Part shown: one piece after another, positions 61,970 through 64,000 of the stretch
Numbering within the stretch: the first letter of the stretch is position 1
Layout of the letters: each line of letters begins with the position of its first letter
Assembly: GCF_000422685.1 (NCBI RefSeq)
Contig: NZ_KE383905.1
Location: forward strand, 124,001-188,000
Source of the DNA: Flavobacterium gelidilacus DSM 15343
GTDB lineage: Bacteria; Bacteroidota; Bacteroidia; Flavobacteriales; Flavobacteriaceae
Length of the DNA stretch: 64,000 nucleotides
Reading direction: 5' to 3'
Position numbers and translations under genes: made by a program
The notes under the pieces: model-generated
Database searches by the model: none
Told to the model about the DNA's origin: nothing
What the model saw: only the letters and a program-made list of their open reading frames with translations

Positions 61970-62728
61970 ATGAAAAATTTTAATAGTAGAACTTTTTTAG
62001 TTCTTGGTTTTATGTTGTTTTTTAGCGTTGCATTTGCACAATTAAAAACACAAAACAATAATGTTTGGTTTCATTATGTTGGAAAAAACATGATTTCTGA
62101 AAAAGCTTCTTTTACCTTAGAAGCAACAATGCGTTATACGGATGGATTAAACGAAAAACAACAATGGTTTATTCGTCCTTCTTTAGATTATCAGTTTACA
62201 AAAAAAATTATTGGAAGTTTGGGTTACTCACATTATAATACCTATTCTTATGGTGATTTTCCAATTAATAAAACCGAGATTCCAGAAGACCACTTTTGGA
62301 TTCAAGGAACTTACATACATTCAAAAGGAAATTTTAAATTTACTCATCGTCTAAGAGATGAAAACAGGTTTGTTGGTGTAGCTGTTAAAGACGTGGCTAC
62401 TAATCAATATGAAATAGATCATTATGATTATAGAAACAGATTGCGTTATATGTTTTTATTGAATTATGCTTTGACTAAAGAGAATGATAAAACCAAGTTG
62501 TTTGGTATTCTTGGTGATGAAGCTTTCTTAAACATTGGAGCAAATGCTGGGAAAACTTTATTTAATCAGAACAGAATTATTGGTGGTTTAGGGTATAATT
62601 TAAATAGCAATCATCAAGTTCAATTGGCCTACATCCATCAAAATATTTGGAATTTCGGAAATACCATTCAAGAAAGTAATCCTACAGTTCGTTTGACTTA
62701 TGTAACCAATTTTGATTGGACAAAATAA
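61970..62728 (+). CDS. DUF2490 beta-barrel outer-membrane protein
   Basis: A 252-residue exported protein: signal peptide (FLVLGFMLFFSVAFAQ) and an antiparallel beta pattern. QWFIRPSLDYQFTKKIIGSLGYSHYNTYSYG, FTHRLRDENRF, YRNRLRYMFLLNYAL and a C-terminal VRLTYVTNFDW match DUF2490. It is probably a small barrel in the outer membrane. It follows the SulP gene by 85 bp; functional link to carbon uptake is inferred from position only. A repeat and a terminator follow. Confidence 0.8.
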   Translation: MKNFNSRTFLVLGFMLFFSVAFAQLKTQNNNVWFHYVGKNMISEKASFTLEATMRYTDGLNEKQQWFIRPSLDYQFTKKIIGSLGYSHYNTYSYGDFPINKTEIPEDHFWIQGTYIHSKGNFKFTHRLRDENRFVGVAVKDVATNQYEIDHYDYRNRLRYMFLLNYALTKENDKTKLFGILGDEAFLNIGANAGKTLFNQNRIIGGLGYNLNSNHQVQLAYIHQNIWNFGNTIQESNPTVRLTYVTNFDWTK

Positions 62729-62743
62729 TTTGATTTCTAACGT

Positions 62744-62831
62744 AAAACCCTAGCCCAGATAGAAACGACATCCTTTTTGTCTCTTTCTTTAGAACGAGAC
62801 AAAAAGATATAGTGAATAGCTGGAAATAGCT
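62744..62831 (-). repeat. Dispersed folded intergenic repeat, copy B (short form)
   Basis: On the minus strand it begins GCTATTTCCAGCTATTCACT and ends CTATCTGGGCTAGGGTTTT, matching the ends of copy A (10171-10310), with a shorter middle. The middle is a perfect hairpin, TTTTTGTCTC (62774-62783) / GAGACAAAAA (62796-62805). I recall similar CCCTAGCCCAGATAG...-type blocks between genes in other Flavobacterium genomes. Confidence 0.6.
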
Positions 62832-62850
62832 ACTGAAATAAATTCAAAAT

Positions 62851-62888
62851 AAAAATCCCGATAAGAAAATGCTTATCGGGATTTTTTT
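62851..62888 (+). terminator. Bidirectional terminator between DUF2490 gene and plug-type gene
   Basis: Perfect 15-bp stem AAAAATCCCGATAAG / CTTATCGGGATTTTT, 6-nt loop, A-run before and T-run after. Its right edge overlaps the stop of the minus-strand gene. Confidence 0.88.
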
Positions 62889-64000
62889 AATTTACATCAA
62901 TTACAATATTTTCATAATAAAAATTACCTTCATTGTCAATTCCTTGTATGTTTACCAAGACGCTTTTTTGATTTAGAATCGGAATAGTAAACTCAAAATC
63001 ACCGCTTGTATTTGTATATAAATTTGGAATCCAGTTTATAGTGCCATATTTTTTAAAGGCCTGATTTTCATAATAAGAATACTTTGGGTTTTTAAATGGT
63101 AACTCCTTTTGGAAACCGTCTTTTATGGTTAATGATTTTGAATTAATTTTCTCATTTGCGATGCCACCAAATTGTTTTTTTGTATATATTCTAATAGTTC
63201 CGCTAGGAGAAGACATTCCTGTTCCAAAACCTCTTTTGTTTATATAAATTTCATCAATTGTACTTAAATTCATATTCAATAGTAAATCTAAACTTCCCAA
63301 TGGAACATCATCTAAAAAAATTGCAGGTGTTAGAGTGCCTTTAAATGAATTTGATGTTCTACTTGTTATCGACACAGAGCCTCCAACTGTTTTTGCATCA
63401 AAACCGTGGGATTGAATAAAACCAATTACATCATAATATAAATCTGATTTATTTTGGTCAATTTTATAGCCTTGCGATCCTGCTCTATTAAGAAAGTTAG
63501 TTGTGTTCTCTAGTTTTGCCTCGACCTTGTCAACCAAAATCACATCTCTTAAAACGGTAGTGTTTTCCATATAAGGAAAATCAGCATTAAATTCAGTTAG
63601 AGGTGTGAAGCTTTTGTTTGTACATTTTGTGATTATTGCATGTCCCAACTTTAAGAATCTATTTTTATTATTAGTTACTTTCGAATTTAATTTAAAAGCT
63701 TCATAATTAGATTTGTTATCCAATATAGAAATGAAAAATGAAGTTGAATCTATTGCAACGATATTTTCAAATTTAAAATTATTTTTATCATCTATTTTTC
63801 CAGTAAGGTTAATTCCGTTTGCTATGGATGATAAAACGATGTTGTATTTATCCTTATTAGAAATAGTTTGATTTATCGTTCCTTCGATTGTTAAACCAAT
63901 ATCGAAAGGGTATTTTATTGATGGTATTTTTGTTAAGATGTTGTTCCACTCATATTTTGGAGTGATTTGATTTAATAAAACTAAATCTAATTCAAATTGT
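62887..64000 (-). CDS. Exported protein with receptor-plug-like segment, no barrel (5' partial)
   Basis: The frame stays open to the last base of the window, so the N-terminus lies outside; about 370 C-terminal residues are visible. A TTG at 63723 is not the start. Beta-rich domains (FDIGLTIEGTINQTISNKDKY..., IDSTSFFISILDNK) precede a plug-like stretch. That stretch runs YDVIGFIQSHGFDAKTVGGSVSITSR, PAIFLDDVPLGSLDLLLNMNLSTIDEIYINKRGFGTGMSSPSGTIRIYTKK. A short C-terminal beta domain ends it. No transmembrane barrel follows. Architecture parallels the 35429-37120 protein. Function unknown. Confidence 0.7.
   Translation of the reverse strand, partial: QFELDLVLLNQITPKYEWNNILTKIPSIKYPFDIGLTIEGTINQTISNKDKYNIVLSSIANGINLTGKIDDKNNFKFENIVAIDSTSFFISILDNKSNYEAFKLNSKVTNNKNRFLKLGHAIITKCTNKSFTPLTEFNADFPYMENTTVLRDVILVDKVEAKLENTTNFLNRAGSQGYKIDQNKSDLYYDVIGFIQSHGFDAKTVGGSVSITSRTSNSFKGTLTPAIFLDDVPLGSLDLLLNMNLSTIDEIYINKRGFGTGMSSPSGTIRIYTKKQFGGIANEKINSKSLTIKDGFQKELPFKNPKYSYYENQAFKKYGTINWIPNLYTNTSGDFEFTIPILNQKSVLVNIQGIDNEGNFYYENIVIDVN

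Noticed and set aside
63721..63723. TTG as start of the right-edge gene
   Set aside because: The frame continues open with beta-domain-like sequence to the window end, so this is an internal codon of a partial gene.

Overview
The window looks like a chromosomal segment of a Flavobacteriaceae bacterium, most likely Flavobacterium or a close relative. Evidence: strongly AT-rich DNA; Bacteroidetes -7 promoter elements (TAnnTTTG) instead of sigma70-type boxes; many Cys-lipoprotein signals in MKK...SC form; a type IX secretion C-terminal sorting domain; SusC-like and FecA-like TonB receptors; DUF4249 lipoproteins; exosortase XrtF with its partner; and an FtsZ with a very long linker ending in a flavobacterial-type tail. 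I see no rRNA, CRISPR array, insertion sequence, phage or conjugation gene.

Layout. 1-10080 (+) is the division and cell wall (dcw) cluster: mraY (cut by the window start), murD, ftsW, murG, murC, ftsQ, ftsA, ftsZ, tightly packed or overlapping and closed by a terminator. 10.1-11.0 kb holds a dispersed repeat, a YqeY-type gene and tRNA-Arg(TCG). 11.2-17.5 kb (+) is a small secreted protein followed by a tripartite RND efflux operon. 17.5-22.2 kb (-) holds a secreted nuclease-like protein with a small Cys/His protein, a long gene-poor stretch carrying a 16-bp operator-like palindrome, a CxxCC small protein behind a second copy of that palindrome, and a two-component operon (56-aa lipoprotein, TPR lipoprotein histidine kinase, response regulator). 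22.5-25.9 kb (+) holds a membrane protein plus M90-type metallopeptidase, a CBS protein and a T9SS cargo protein. 25.9-28.5 kb (-) has rpe, a lipoprotein and the primary sigma factor. 28.7-33.0 kb has a divergent OmpA-like / double beta-barrel pair and an orphan acidic protein. 33.1-35.3 kb (-) is an SLC12-like cation-chloride transporter. 35.4-45.5 kb (-) is a seven-gene outer-membrane operon: unknown protein, FecA-like TonB receptor, four tandem DUF4249 lipoproteins, and a protein with a receptor-plug-like segment but no barrel. 45.6-48.7 kb (-) has pnp, rpsO and a GAF/fRMsr-like gene. 48.9-52.1 kb (+) has xrtF and its partner, then an ATP-cone/nuclease protein coupled to a beta-CASP metallo-hydrolase. 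52.1-55.3 kb (+) is a metal-related cassette (HYC_CC_PP protein, TonB receptor, secreted HMA protein). 55.4-62.7 kb (+) is an inorganic-carbon module (small secreted protein, DabA, DabB, SulP, DUF2490). The right edge (-) holds part of a second plug-without-barrel protein.

Most of the window is core flavobacterial biology. The parts least explained by known families are: (i) two identical palindromes TTACGGGAAACCGTAA, each 21 nt upstream of a -7-like element, one over a 22-residue membrane peptide ORF; (ii) the lipoprotein kinase operon, whose kinase start codon lies inside a perfect 9-bp hairpin stem and whose upstream region is dense in inverted repeats; (iii) a dispersed folded repeat (TATTTCCAGCT...ATCTGGG) in two divergent copies; (iv) a C-terminal LYxLFC-like signature shared by small secreted proteins at the head of transport operons; and (v) the coupled ATP-cone nuclease / beta-CASP gene pair. 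Coordinates and alternative starts were worked out by eye; no database search was possible.
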